DNA of 64,000 bases from Trichinella spiralis (lineage: Eukaryota > Nematoda > Enoplea > Trichinellida > Trichinellidae). A program made the translations under genes and the position numbers. The first letter of the stretch is position 1. Each line of letters opens with the position of its first letter. Location: assembly GCA_000181795.3 (NCBI GenBank), contig CM012953.1, positions 2,229,443-2,293,442 of the forward strand, in the 5' to 3' direction. Positions 1 through 13,100 of the stretch are shown piece by piece. A model generated the notes under the pieces. It was given only the letters and a program-made list of their open reading frames with translations, searched no databases and was not told where the DNA came from.

Positions 1-3000
1 GATTTGTCAAATGAAATGAAAGTATGCTTGCCTGGGCTGATAATTTTAAACTCTGATTTCAAGCCCTTGCCGCCTTTCAATTTTTTTTTCTACAGCTTAA
101 CATTTCTGCTTTGCCCACGTTGTTCAACTGCACCGCTATTAGTAGTGATGATTGTCGTTCGATTTGTTCGGATAGGAAAATTTGTGAAACGCCAAGCTGG
201 CATGGTTGGTTCCGATGGGAAAATTTTCCTCTGCTCCTTTCATCTTTCTATTTGCCTCAGGATCGTTCATGCGCGGCAAACCTCCTCTGTTATTGCCAAT
301 AAATGGACAGCCGCTCGCCTTTAAGACCACTATATTTAGAGCTGTTTGTAGCGTAGATTTTTATTTATACGGCTTTGCAAAGGCGATTTCATTTTGTTCA
401 AAAATTTTTATCGACATTTATCACGCATCATCTCAAGCAGTTTTGTCCATTCTGCCAAACGGGCAACTCTCTAATCGACCGGATATTTCAGTATAACATC
501 AAAAACTGACATTATGCTTCAATGATAACGATAATTTATTTCATTGCATAAATTTAAAAAATAACAAACAAATATTTTTTCAAAAAGAAAAAAGAAAATC
601 ACAAAAAACAAAGTGAGAACAGTTTGTACATGTAATGATGTAGTACGTACAGTAGTAGCAAATAAATAATGCACATGACCATCGTCATGTCTTGCTTCAT
701 TTTCTTTACTTAATGTTATTATTAATTAATTTTTTTTATAGAATCAATTTTGTGATGTTGTTTTCTTGAAGAAACTATAAATTTATAATGAATAACTTTA
801 GTTTATAGTGATAATTCTTCATTTACTTCGCTCTGTGTGCTTTTCAAGTTTAAGTGCATATTACAGAATGCAAATTTGATTAGAAAATGTTCTCTCGAAC
901 AAGTAAATTTGATTTGTCAGCTGTCAAAAAGAACAGTTTATTTCAATTGAAATTCTCATTTGATTTCATTAATATCCAGCAGAAAGTGCTAAATTATTCT
1001 TAATCAAATGAATAACAATACATTTTACATTTGATTAGTTTTTTCTCCATTTTGCTTTCTTTGATCAAAGAAATTTCAAAAATTGATGACATTGACAAAG
1101 TTCACATTTGATTATTTTGTTTCGCAAAATGATAAATCACTTTTACATGGATTTTGATTTGCATGTTTCAAATTATTTAATTTTTTAACTTATCAAATCG
1201 ACACCAGTGTTTGATAGATTAAATATTTTCAGATCTTTCTTGATATTTTAATTCAAATTAGCATGAATTTTTCAATTCGAACACTTTTCATTTTGTAAAA
1301 AATAAGAATCATTTATTTTTCTGAGATCAAAGTAGAAGATTTAGATTTAAGAAATATGCTCAGAGGTTGAAATTAAAAAATGAAGCTTAAAAAAGAAAAA
1401 GAAAAACAAGTGAAGTAAATAATTCGAAGGAAGTAATAAATTGAACAAGGGCAAGCATCTCTGCCCCCGGTACTTGTATTCAATTACTCTGTTCAGCTGA
1501 CGTCGAGCATTGATGATTATTGACTGCAAGTGTCAAAGCAAATTTTACTTGTAGATAGACAGAGGTGCGAACCGCGCATTTGCATTTCGTCATTAGCAAT
1601 GTTTAAAGTGATTATTGAATATTAACATCCATTGTTATTTACGTTCTTGTGCATGGATCACGTTGATGGATTTTCAAGATAAATGACAATCCTGAGCTGC
1701 CAAAAATCATCTGTGAACTCATAAAGACAGGCAGAAATTATCAATTGTTCTACTTTCACTGTATTGCATTATTGTTTACTTTTAATTTATCAATATACAA
1801 TTAATTTTTTGACAAAAACAAATGCTATAAATTGTGTTTTGGAGTAATTTTTAAATTTAAGAAATCCTTGAAACTTCAAATGAGAAGTAATTCCTTTTTT
1901 ATCAGCTGAATTGTGACATGCAGGAGTAATTTTTAGATACACTTGATAGTCTTCACGGATAAGATTACTCTAAATAAATACTACTCTAAAGAATATTTCA
2001 GATTGTGTTACCGTTTGTTGTTGTTGTTGTTTAATTTAAAAGATTTGAAAGGCGACTGGGATGTGCACTAAATATTACATGTGAAGAAATGGAAATCAAA
2101 TCTGCGCCTAATTAGAGCCTAATTATAACAATAATGCTTTCTTTGCAATGTGCAAATTATGAAAATTTTTACTATTTACTACACTTATCCTCTATTGTTG
2201 TTTTGAAAGAGTTTTTCTTTTTTAAAAGGTTCATATACTTTGAAATTGTCCCATTGTTGACCACAGTTCTTTTTGCCAAGCTGCTGACACGTTTTATTCC
2301 ATTTTTAAAGTTCAATAAAGTTTCCATAATAGTTAAACTCTTTTCTTTTCGCCTTTCAAAGAGGTTGCTTATTTGTCTTTTAATCGATGCATTTTTCTTG
2401 TAGCTGGCAAATTGATTCACGACATTCAAAAACAGCTTGAAGAAAACTATGAAACTTGTAAAAAATAACTGTATCTAATTTTTTTACTTGTTTTTTCTGA
2501 GGTTCACTTTTTAAGAAATGATGACAATTGTCAAATTGTATTCTTTGAATGTTTATGGACGTTGATGTTCAAATAAGCCATGCATTTTACGCGAGCAATG
2601 CTGCTTTGTATTGGATAAATATTTCCTCTGATGAAATTAATTCAATGGAAACAATTTTCACCATTTTATACAAGAAAAGAACATTTTCAAAAATTATAAA
2701 TTAATAATATTAAATTTGAAATAAACATATAATTTAAAAGTATATTTTAAAAAATACTGCAAAATATTTTTTTGTTCTATTGTTTTCTGATTTGAATAAA
2801 AAAATGTTGATTTAACTCAACTCTAATGGACAATTGGTATGGAATATGAAGCGGGAAAATTGGCACATTTGAAAAAGGCAAAACCATTCGATTGCAAAGC
2901 ATTGTTCAACATTTTAAGCATGGCGTTGCTTCTTAACGAGCTGCCAATTGGCGGCCTTTGGCCATTGGGCTGTTGAATGCATGTTTACATAAAATGGTTT

Positions 3001-3430
3001 ACAAATCATATCATAACGACAGTGCTTTTCAGGATAAATTAATTATCATGAACCGTGTTTCAGGCGAGCAACTGACTTCTTGTTAACCGTTGCCTGAACT
3101 GTCCTGTTCAATCTGTCTCTGCTATTTATTCCTTCCTTCTCATGCAACTAATCAATCTTGACGTGTTCCATTACGCGTGACTGTTCCTTTAAATTTAAAG
3201 CTGCTAAGTTCGCAAACGCTTACTGCGGCAGCAGCAGAAGAGTTCATTAAACCTCCAGACAGCATCCGCCGAGGTTCGGCTTGTTATTGGCGTATAGCTT
3301 TCGCTTTTGAAACTTTCCTATTTACCTCCTCGTTCTCTCTCTCTCCCTCCCTCTCTCTCTCTCTCTTTTTCTCTCTTTCTGTCTATCTCTATCCATCCGT
3401 ATATCTTTATCTTTATCTTTTTTTAAATAG
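1..3430. other. 5' noncoding region, no gene supported
   Basis: The stretch is mostly A+T-rich sequence without a recognisable gene. Positions 1-500 and 2820-3430 are visibly richer in G+C. At 2940-2970 two CCAAT-type motifs in either orientation (ccaattggcgg, ggccattggg) sit close together, which would fit a promoter, but nothing decides this. A 63-codon minus-strand frame at 139-330 (ends FSYPNKSNDNHHY) has protein-like composition but matches nothing I know. Confidence 0.4.
3333..3380 (+). repeat. 48-nt pure pyrimidine (CT-rich) tract
   Basis: Every base from 3333 to 3380 is C or T, mostly CT repeats, and pyrimidine-rich sequence continues to about 3425. It lies just before an AG at 3429-3430 and the candidate exon 3431-3463, so it could serve as the polypyrimidine tract of a cis- or trans-splice acceptor. 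It could equally be a simple repeat. Confidence 0.8.
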
Positions 3431-3463
3431 TGCGCGCTATTTTCATGGAAAGATTTCCAAAAC
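3431..3463 (+). CDS. Possible 5' exon of the RIM-binding protein gene
   Basis: A pyrimidine tract and ttttaaatag precede this segment, and a strong donor (aaaac|gtaagt) follows it at 3464. An ATG at 3445 opens MERFPK and leaves one base (c). That base completes a codon with the leading 'at' of the RIMBP exon at 7141, giving MERFPKHDDEVDL in frame. The frame is also open back to 3431, so this could be an internal exon rather than the first. Only the splice signals and the phase fit support it, and most RIMBP proteins have a longer N-terminal coiled-coil region, so other upstream exons may exist. Confidence 0.35.
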
Positions 3464-6400
3464 GTAAGTTATCACTATTTCACTTGTTTATTCTTTCACA
3501 CCTTGTTTGCTTGTTTGTTGAATTCAAAAATGACCAAACATCATTATGAATTTTGTCATTGTTATTACCGTATATCAATCCTTCTCAAATAATAATAATA
3601 ATATATTTTGCATTGCTTTGTAAAAAACAAATGCTAATTGAAACGTTACAGTTTTAATTTTTTGAAATTAATTGAACTTGCACACCTCAAAAGACTTATT
3701 GTTCCAATTGTAAAGACCCCCTCGGATGATATTTAATTATTTTTTCACGTTGCAAATGATGAAATCAATGACTAATTTGACTCTGTGTGCATGATTTCAG
3801 CATAGATTATAAGTGAAATTTAAACTCGAGGTCATTAGATGCTAGCTTGATTTTCTGAACTTTTCTATAAAGAAGATCCGCATGTATTTTCAGTGCAATG
3901 TGAATTTGAAATTGTTGAAATGTGCCTCCGAATCAGAGTCATGGATGAGTCTATGCGTGCATATTGATTTAAATTTCTTCCACAACAATGACAACATTTC
4001 AATAATATCCATCGCTTTGTCGTAATTTTTGACAGTTCCTACTGGTGCAATTAGCACATCACATGTTTCTTAGTTTTTTAATGTGGTATTATTAGTTGCA
4101 AATTTTTAAACAAGCGCCTATCAATGCTACAATATGCAAAACTAGAACTGGTAATTTTATGTGCTTGATTTCACTTTTTTTCACTTTTTATGGACAAAAG
4201 TTTTCTGCATTTCATGTTTATCTGAGTGAATACAAAATTGTAATATCGAATCATTGTAAAAGTGCTGTTTTTGCACAAGATTGATATTGTTTGTTAAATC
4301 TCAAGTTGTATTTCAATATTAAGTAGAATATGTTATCTCGAGTTGTAATTCTTATCCTGCATTTGCATTATTTAAATATATAACTATTTCTCTTTACCAC
4401 TTAGCTCGTCTAAATACACATGAAGAAATTGTGTATTGAATTTCATCATAACAACTATTCACAGCAAAAAAAAGTACATAAGCGTTTGCAATGTGGAGCC
4501 AATTTTGGAAAGCATAGTTCCAAATGTTAAGATTCCAAAAAAATTATTTCCAGTTATCTATTAAAACAGAATTCATTTTAGGTAAATTTTATCGAACAAT
4601 TTCAAAATAGATTTTACATTACTGTTTTTTAAGTTTGTCTAAAAAACTGAAATTTGCTGTTAAATTTAATTAAATGACACTTTTGATTGAAGAATTGACG
4701 TCAAAAAATAACGGATGCAAAATTTAATTATTCCACTGGTGTTTGTCAAATTATGTAACAGGTAAAAATAATTTTTGCTGAATAAAAACTGAAATGAATT
4801 TATATGTTCTGCATATTGTGTGGTTCGAATAGTGGGCATTTTCAGAGTTATGTGATTATGTGCGAAAATCTGTAGCGGTGATTGATATTTTACGAAAAGT
4901 GATTTTAGCTGATCCAAACAAAAAACAAAACAAAAACGTGGCCAATTTAATTTTCAAGTATACTTAAATTTTATAAACTCACTGTAGTAGTGCTTCATTC
5001 AGTTCAGCATAATTTGCATTGATCTGTTTTGGCATCGTTGAGCATCATCTTGAGAAAAAGCAACGTGGAGCCATTAATTTTTCCACTTTTGTCCACTGCT
5101 CACTTGAAATTCGCTTCAATAAGGTGAACTTGAAGTGTAATATATGTTCGACGAGCTGTTTTGACATTTCGCTTCTTTTCAAAGCAGCTCATCGCGTTTT
5201 TTCAACGGTTCATCAATGGTGCACTTGAAAAAGCATGGTGAATAAATTTTCAAACAAATCATTGCTCATAAGCGGCGTGTTGACCGTCCACTTTACAGCT
5301 GAAAGTATTCCACTCAGTGGCGGATTTTATCAGGGGCCAAAATCGATTTTACAATTACAATTCTCTTTTATTTTCCCAATTGAAGTGAAAATGATGATCT
5401 TGGAATTTAGTTGAGGTGAAGTTATTTTTTGAAGAATGAATGGAAATAGCTTGTTTTGAAGCTCAGCAGTAGCGCAACTGTACATTCATTTCTTTCATAT
5501 CAATCCATCTCACCAGAGATTTTCATCAAGGAGCATAAAATAAATACGCTCACTGTGTAAAGCTGAATTTTAAAAGATGCTTTCTACAATTATTTCTCCA
5601 ATATAAATGTCGTATAACTTTGAAACTGGCATAAAAGAGAAAAGTCAAAATTGAATTTTATTTCTATTTTGAACGTAATTTCAAATCCTTGGTGAAATTC
5701 ATTTCACAATTCTCAACTGAATTTTTATTTTTGTCTTTATTCTGCTTGCGTGTTAAAACGGATATTGTATTCTGTAGCTGTTTCAATCTGTGAAGTCTAA
5801 ATTTAACCGCACCGATTAGGCATATTTAAAATATATTGGACTTGAATATTGGTAACTTTTATGAAAAAAATTTCCTTTGAAGTTTATGGAAATTTGCTTC
5901 ATAGTTGTAAGTAATTCAAGTTGAAGATGTTTATTGTTTCAATATTTTTATTTTACGTTTACAATAACAAGTAGTCATAATAAGCAATGCATTAATCAAG
6001 CAGTTTGTAAGCAATAGCGTGCTATTTTTTGCATATTAATTTATTTTTAAATAATAACTTGTGCAATTTTGTATTTTATAACATTAATCATATGTCCTTT
6101 TTAGTTTTTAATCAATAACAAAAAATATCAAGTAATTTTTAACAATAAAAATTTAATTATATTAAATTAAAAATGTACTTTAATATTCATCAATTATTTT
6201 TTCTAATTTCATTGCATTTTTGTAGTTTGCAAAGCAGTAATTAGTAGCAGAAGTTTATTTATTTGTTCAATCTATATTTTATTCTGTTTACTTTTAAATA
6301 ATCATTCAGTTGCTGATTTTTAATAAATTTAGATTTCTTTTTTGTTGAAAAACAATTTTACTCACGAATAATTATTGTTATAATGATCATCATCCATTGC

Positions 6401-7140
6401 TAAACTTTTCCAAATGCAAGGATATAATCTGGTATATAATGTAATGGCAGTTCCAGCATACACCGCAATGTAATAAGAATTCCACGAGCCCCAAATTGAC
6501 ATAAATACTTTCAGTTGCATTGAATTTTCAATATTTTGTTGTCTGAAAAGGCAAGGAGTTTTTTCAGTTACCTTATTACTGCAGTGCATTTGAATTTTCT
6601 TTATAATATCCAAAATTTCAAAATATGTAACAGAATTGATTAAAATAAAGTTTAAATAATGTTTCATCAGTGTTGTTAAGGCTGAAAGTTTTTGAAAATT
6701 AATTAAATTTCTATGGAATAAAGCTCATCGGGCTTGACACAATTCGATTATGTTTCTGGTGTTTACTTTTTATTGCAATCTACACGCATAATGTAAATAA
6801 CTGTCATTGCTGTATGTTGAATGTTCTATTGATTTTTTAAAAGCGCTTTTTAATAGAGTTAAAGTACATGCATGAAAGAAAAATTTTACAAGAATAAGTG
6901 GAAATAAAACTCAATTAATTGAGCATTTTAATAGTTGCAGTAATTTTGTTATACTTTCTTTTTCACAGCGCTCAGATTTTTGCATGAAAATACTATGCAT
7001 AGAACATCTATGTTTGTATATCTGATCTGTCGTGTTAGCAGCTATAAAACAGCAAAGAATAATTGACATTGATTTATTGGATAAATATTCATTATTGTTT
7101 ATTATTAGTCTCTACTGAATAAGTAACTTCATCATTTTAG
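3464..7140 (+). other. Probable long 5' intron of RIMBP, otherwise empty
   Basis: The A+T-rich stretch between the candidate exon at 3431-3463 and the first certain RIMBP exon ends in tcattttag at 7140. No further exon with a recognisable domain was seen on either strand. A sequence cagtggcgga at 5313 resembles a DNA-transposon end, but no partner end was found. Confidence 0.4.
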
Positions 7141-10100
7141 ATGATGATGAGGTTGATTTGAAATTTGTAAAAGAATGGATGTCATCGAAACCAGGTTGTA
7201 GATTATTTCAAGCCAAATACAAATACCGACCACTGAAAGACTCTCCTAATGATAATCCAGAACTGGAGCTGCCATTGAATGAAGGTGACTTGGTGTTGGT
7301 TTGTGGAAAAATGGATGAAGATAGCTTTTACATGGGAGAACTTGCAAATGGCAGACGGGGTTTAGTTCCATCGAACTATGTAGAACCGATTAGACTGGAT
7401 TCTTTGAACAAAATGTCAGACAATGCGTCCTCACTGAAAAGCTTAAACTCTGCTTCTGCGTTAACGGTCGATTATGCTCACGATGCTAACAGAGAAAATA
7501 ACTTGTCTTTTATTCTTCAAAACAACTCTTCACACAGTACCACTGTTCAAAGAGGTAACAATGATTATTCTGGTCATTTCTAAAATTATAACTAATTTAA
7601 AATGACAATCTATGATAGGAATGTATAAGAAAAATGTCTATAATTTTAAACATTGATAACATTTTTATTTTAAACAAAATATTGCTTATCATTTCATATA
7701 AAATGAATAATCATAGCATATAATAATTCCAGTTTTAGTATTTGCTTTAATAAAAATAAGAATACTGATATTCAGTTGAATTTATTTGAATTCTTTTCAA
7801 CTTAGGCCACAACGATTATATGAGTTCACTGCCAGAACATATGTGCCCTTATCCTTGTGTTGATGTAACAAACGTGACAGTGCATGAACTTCGTCAAAAT
7901 GATGGAATTCGAGGTAAACGCATTTTGCATACGTGTCCGTGAATAGGGCCAATTTTTTGGAACTTTGCATATCAAATTTGCTATACAAGTGTAAAATTAT
8001 TTGTAAATAATATGAAAATATTTTTCTTTAATTTTAATCATAAATTTTGTATTATTAAAAATAACATTTCAACTTACTAGTACCCTCTCCAAACAGCCTT
8101 ACGGTTGAGAAACAATTACGGAAAAGCGTTTTGATCTCGTGGACTCCACCGACAACGAACCTGGTGCCAGTTTTGCAGTATCATGTTTGCATAGATGGCG
8201 TTGTTCGGACTGTAGTCCCAGCTGGCTACAATACTAAAGCACTTGTAGAAGACATTGATAATGATAAAGTAATTTTACTTAAAGAATTTTTAATATCTGC
8301 TTTTAATCTGAATTTAATCTACTTTTTCTACACGAAATGATCACTGTCACTTGTTCAACATTAAAGAAGAATTTTAAAGTTTTAAAATATTTGATTAAAA
8401 TATAAATTATTTCTGCTTCTAGGAATAAAACAAATTGCATTTAACTTTAATTAAGTTGAAACGTTTTGAATTTTTCAAACTTATTTTCATGCAATATTTT
8501 TTTGTACGGTAAATTGATGAATTATAATTTTTTACACGAATGATAGATACAACTGAAATATTTGAAGCACTTCAGTTTTGTCACTTGATGATAATTATAA
8601 ATTAAAAGTGGAATACGATTTTTTAAGATTTCCAGGCTATCAGTGCGATCAGTAGCTGAATCCGGCTATTCACCAGATGCTGCATGTACGGTTACAATTG
8701 GGAAAGGTAAATCGAGATCAAAATTGTCTTCTTGCGTTTCGAAAATTATGGGCTTAATCTTAGACAGCAACGTTGCACCTCAAGATGTTCGAGTGTCTTC
8801 CATAACACCAGTGAGCGCTCAAGTTGCTTGGTATCCTGGTAATTCGAATTGCGAGCACGTAATCTTGTTGAATGGACTAAAGGTGGGCACATGCCCGCCA
8901 GGAATTTATCAAATACTGCTCAAAGGACTCATTCCATCTACTCTTTACCGGTGCTCTGTCCGAGTGAAAGATCCAAAAGCTGTTCTTGAAGAACAACCTG
9001 TGGAAGGCCATGTCGACTTCAAAACTCTATCGAAAAGTATGTAAGAAATTTTTTGTTCATATATTTCGAAATAAATTAATTTTACATATGCTTTATTTAT
9101 TTTATTTTATTTTATTGTTGTTGACGTTTTACACTTGAAACTGCCTTTATAAAACTACAGTGGCAATCTAATTTTTGTACTCCGTTTTTTTGAAGTCTAA
9201 TGTTGACTGTTTATGACGAATATCTTAGACTGATTTGACAAATATGCATATAATATGGAAAGTAATTCCTTCATAGCATTTTATTTTAATTTACGCATTA
9301 CTATACTGTAATATTCCTTTTTATAAAAATTCCTTTATATAAATTTTTACAAAAAATTTTTTTAAAAATTACGTAATGCTCATTTCCTTGCTCATTTTTT
9401 TCTAAATTGTGAAAGAGCTTCAAGTATTGGGTCCTTTATTTTTAGTTTATACATTAAATTGTTCGAAATTAAAAATTGTAGAATCTTAACAAACATGAAC
9501 TTAATTAACATAAGTAACACGTTGCAAAAATCTCATTTGCATATTTAAATAATTATATTTTTATGTAATGCTTATTAACTGTTGAATTGAAAGGTTTTTC
9601 ATTCTCAAAGTATATGTAAATTAAATTATTTTTATAAAATTATGTTTCAAAGATTTGATGATTTTTCATTTTTCCCAATTTTTCCAATCAAAGTAATAAG
9701 TGTAAAAAATAAAAATATATAATGAAATATGTATGAATCATAAAGTAGAGATAATTTAAATATTTCATTCAACTTATTTAATAAAATGTTACAAAAATAA
9801 TTAGCTAATAAAAAATTTCAGTACTATTTGCTAAATATTAATATTAATTGAAAAGCAGAGTGAACATAGATGTATACATTATTTAACAAAACTGTGCAGT
9901 TGTTGCAAATAATTTACATATGAATTCATTATTCCATATTTTTTTATTACATTATTTTAAACTCATATGCTTGCAATGATAAAATCTGAAATATGAGCGA
10001 ATAAAAATAAATTTTAATTTTTCCTAAATAAAAAAGTTAAAAGATAATGATAAATTGATTTTCAGCACAGTAACTGATTATTTTTGATGAATAATATGTT

Positions 10101-13100
10101 GCTTTTGAAATCGAAATGTTTGTTTATTTGAATAATATATTTCATTTGCATTATATGTATCGGACAGTAATTTTTTGTATTTAGTGATGCTGATATGTAA
10201 GAATCATATTATTTATCTAGTAATCAGATTCATATCAAAATGTTCAGTTATTTATTTGAATTAAATAAATTTGAAAAATAATTCAGTTGGACTTCCCGAT
10301 GCTCCTACGAATGTCCAATGTGAATTTGGTCCTCAAGATGGTACTCTTTTGGTTACCTGGCAGCCGGTGACTACTCAGCCAAAGCCGCCTTCTAGAGCAG
10401 CCATTGCCGGTTATCTCGTCTATGCTGATGGTAAAAAAATTAGCGAAGTGGACACACCTACAGGAGATCATGTTTTGCTCAAATGGGCTGATCTGTCTGA
10501 CGATCCGCCTCTTTTCATCACTGTGAAAGCAACGACCAGGGAAGGATCAATCAGTGCAGATTCAAATGCTGTTCGACTACCTAAGCCAGAACACAAATCA
10601 CCTCAAACTGCAAAGCTGATTGCAGTTACGGTATTTCAAAATTTTATTATTATTAACTTCCAGTTTTACTTATTTGCTTAAAACAAAAAACAAAGTGTTG
10701 TTATAAGGCAAGAAAGCGTTAAAAAATGAAAATGCGATTTTTAACTTTTAATATTTTTATGAATTGCAAGCTGTTACTGTGATATAATAAAAATTGATTT
10801 TGTTAATGCCATATGCATTGTTTCCTGCCTTTCAAGTACTTTCCTGAATTCATAAATATCAAAGTTACAAATTATGGACATTGTTAACATGCAGTCCAGT
10901 GATAAATTTTTAATGCTTGTTATCTGTTTGTTGTTCTTGTAAAATGATGTCACTTTTTACTTTTTAGTCTGCGAATGAAAAGACATCACTAATACCACCA
11001 GCTATGAATTCATATGCAGAAATTAATTCTTACAATTACCATACAGCTTCACCGAACACACAAAATATACGTTTGTCTCAAACACTGCCTACACGATCGC
11101 TCTGTCAGTCAGCTAACCTCTCCTCTTGCCAGTTGCCGATGGTGAACTCTTCTAACCTTGTGAGTTTCAATTGTTTTTCGTTTTTTGTATTTTTTTGTTA
11201 TTATTTAAGTTTAATTTACAAGAATTATTGATTGTAAAAATTTTTTTCTACTTTTTTGTACTGATTGTATATTGTGTAATTTGCATTTGTAAGTGATTGT
11301 TATATTGCACAATATATTCAGTTTTGGATAAGATTTGAAGAAAAAAATATTGCTTTTTTTTCATATGAAAAATTTTGCCACTGCTCGACAGCAAGATTTG
11401 ACATATGATAGAAATGCATTTTTGTACTGATTGTAAAATTACATTCCTAGTTTATTGCACAAACTTAAACCTAAAAGACAGCTTTGGCAGAGATTTTTGA
11501 TTTAAAAATTAATCATGACATCATAAGCATTTGAATTTCATGATGCACTTTGCGGAACTTGTGTCCACATGTGTTTTTACACTTTAACCAAATGTTCTGC
11601 TTGCCAATTTGAAGTATTGATAAATCAACGTCGATGTTTTCGCCAATTTTACATCCATAACAGATTAACGAAGAATATGGATGAGCGTGATCAATAGCCT
11701 TTTACGAGTTGAGTTTGCACGACGAGAGGTTCAAAGAGCTTCCGCTAATGAAATGCTTCAAACTTAGCAACTCATCTTATATTCCACTAGACGCTAGAGA
11801 CTTTTCTTGATTTTCTTCTGATTTCTTTTTCATAATTAACACTCATAATTGACCAACATCCAAGAACATCTGTCATATCATCTTGCATTTCACAACTAAC
11901 TGTAGGCATATGACAATTTTTACCAAATCTTTAACAAATATATGCTTAAATTTTTTACAGTATTTCTTTTTATCTGATAAACTAGTCAAAATGTTGTGCT
12001 TTTACTTCAATTTTATTAATCTATCAATTGATGATTTATAAATGATGTTTGCTCAGATACTGTTGTTCAAAAGTTGCTAATTTAAACATGTGAATACCAA
12101 TAATAATTTATATGTAAATTCTGTCTACTATTGGTGAATGTTGTGTTCATTTCCCTTGGAAAAATATTTTTACTTTTCAACTTTTCACAATGTCAGAGAT
12201 CACACACAAGTAATTTTTTTATTTTATCAAAATAAAACCTATGACAAGTGGAGCATAAAATAAATTGTTCTTTTCGAAGTTTTGACACTACTGAAGAACA
12301 AGGAAGCAGCATTGAACAGTTTTATTATTGAACTGTTTGTGTTTTGCTCTTTTATTTTCTTTATTGATAATCTATTAAAGCAGATAATAAAATTAAATTT
12401 GGCACCTGGAACAACAACTAAGACAAATAAATCTAAACTGTTGTTTGCTATTCATTCATTTAAGTGACTTCAAAGTGTAATTATTGTAAAAGAGTTTCTT
12501 CGCTTTTTCTGAAATGAAAATGACAGTTCAATTGCCATCCGCTTTATAAAAAGTTAATGCATCTGAAAATATGTTCCTTTTTATAAAACTGAATTGTGCG
12601 CTTTATTGACTTTGTTCGCTTCAGTGTGTCGCTTTGGAATGAGCATTTAAAATTTATGGATTTCAAATGATGCTCAGAAGTTATTACCTAATATTGGGCA
12701 AATTTATGAATTTTTATTTCAAATTTATTAAGAATTTTAAATCTCTTGCTAGATGCGTTAACACGGCTTCCACCTGAAGAATGCCCTTTTTTTCTTTTCT
12801 TTTCTGGAATACAATTAGTAGTAAGCTTAACAGAGTTGAGAGAGAGTTTTTTTCTTTTTTGCAGTTGAATGTTCTTTTTGTTGAAGCCTTTTGGTTAAAA
12901 CTGACATGCAAATTGATGGTTAGCAAAAATCATAGCTTAGGCTTCTAAATGTCTATAAGTGTGTAATGAATAAACTACTACTGAAGGTAGTTTTTTTCTG
13001 CCTGAACAGTCTGCAGACGTCAATTTTTTATGTTTAAAAATACATTAACTATTTTATAAGTGAGTTTTGTCATTTAAAATGCTTTTTTTATATTGATCCT

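Noticed and set aside
139-330. 63-codon minus-strand frame as a terminal exon of another gene
   Set aside because: It has protein-like composition but no recognisable motif and no clear upstream partner within the window.
5313-5345. cagtggcgga as a transposon terminus
   Set aside because: No matching inverted end or target duplication could be found.
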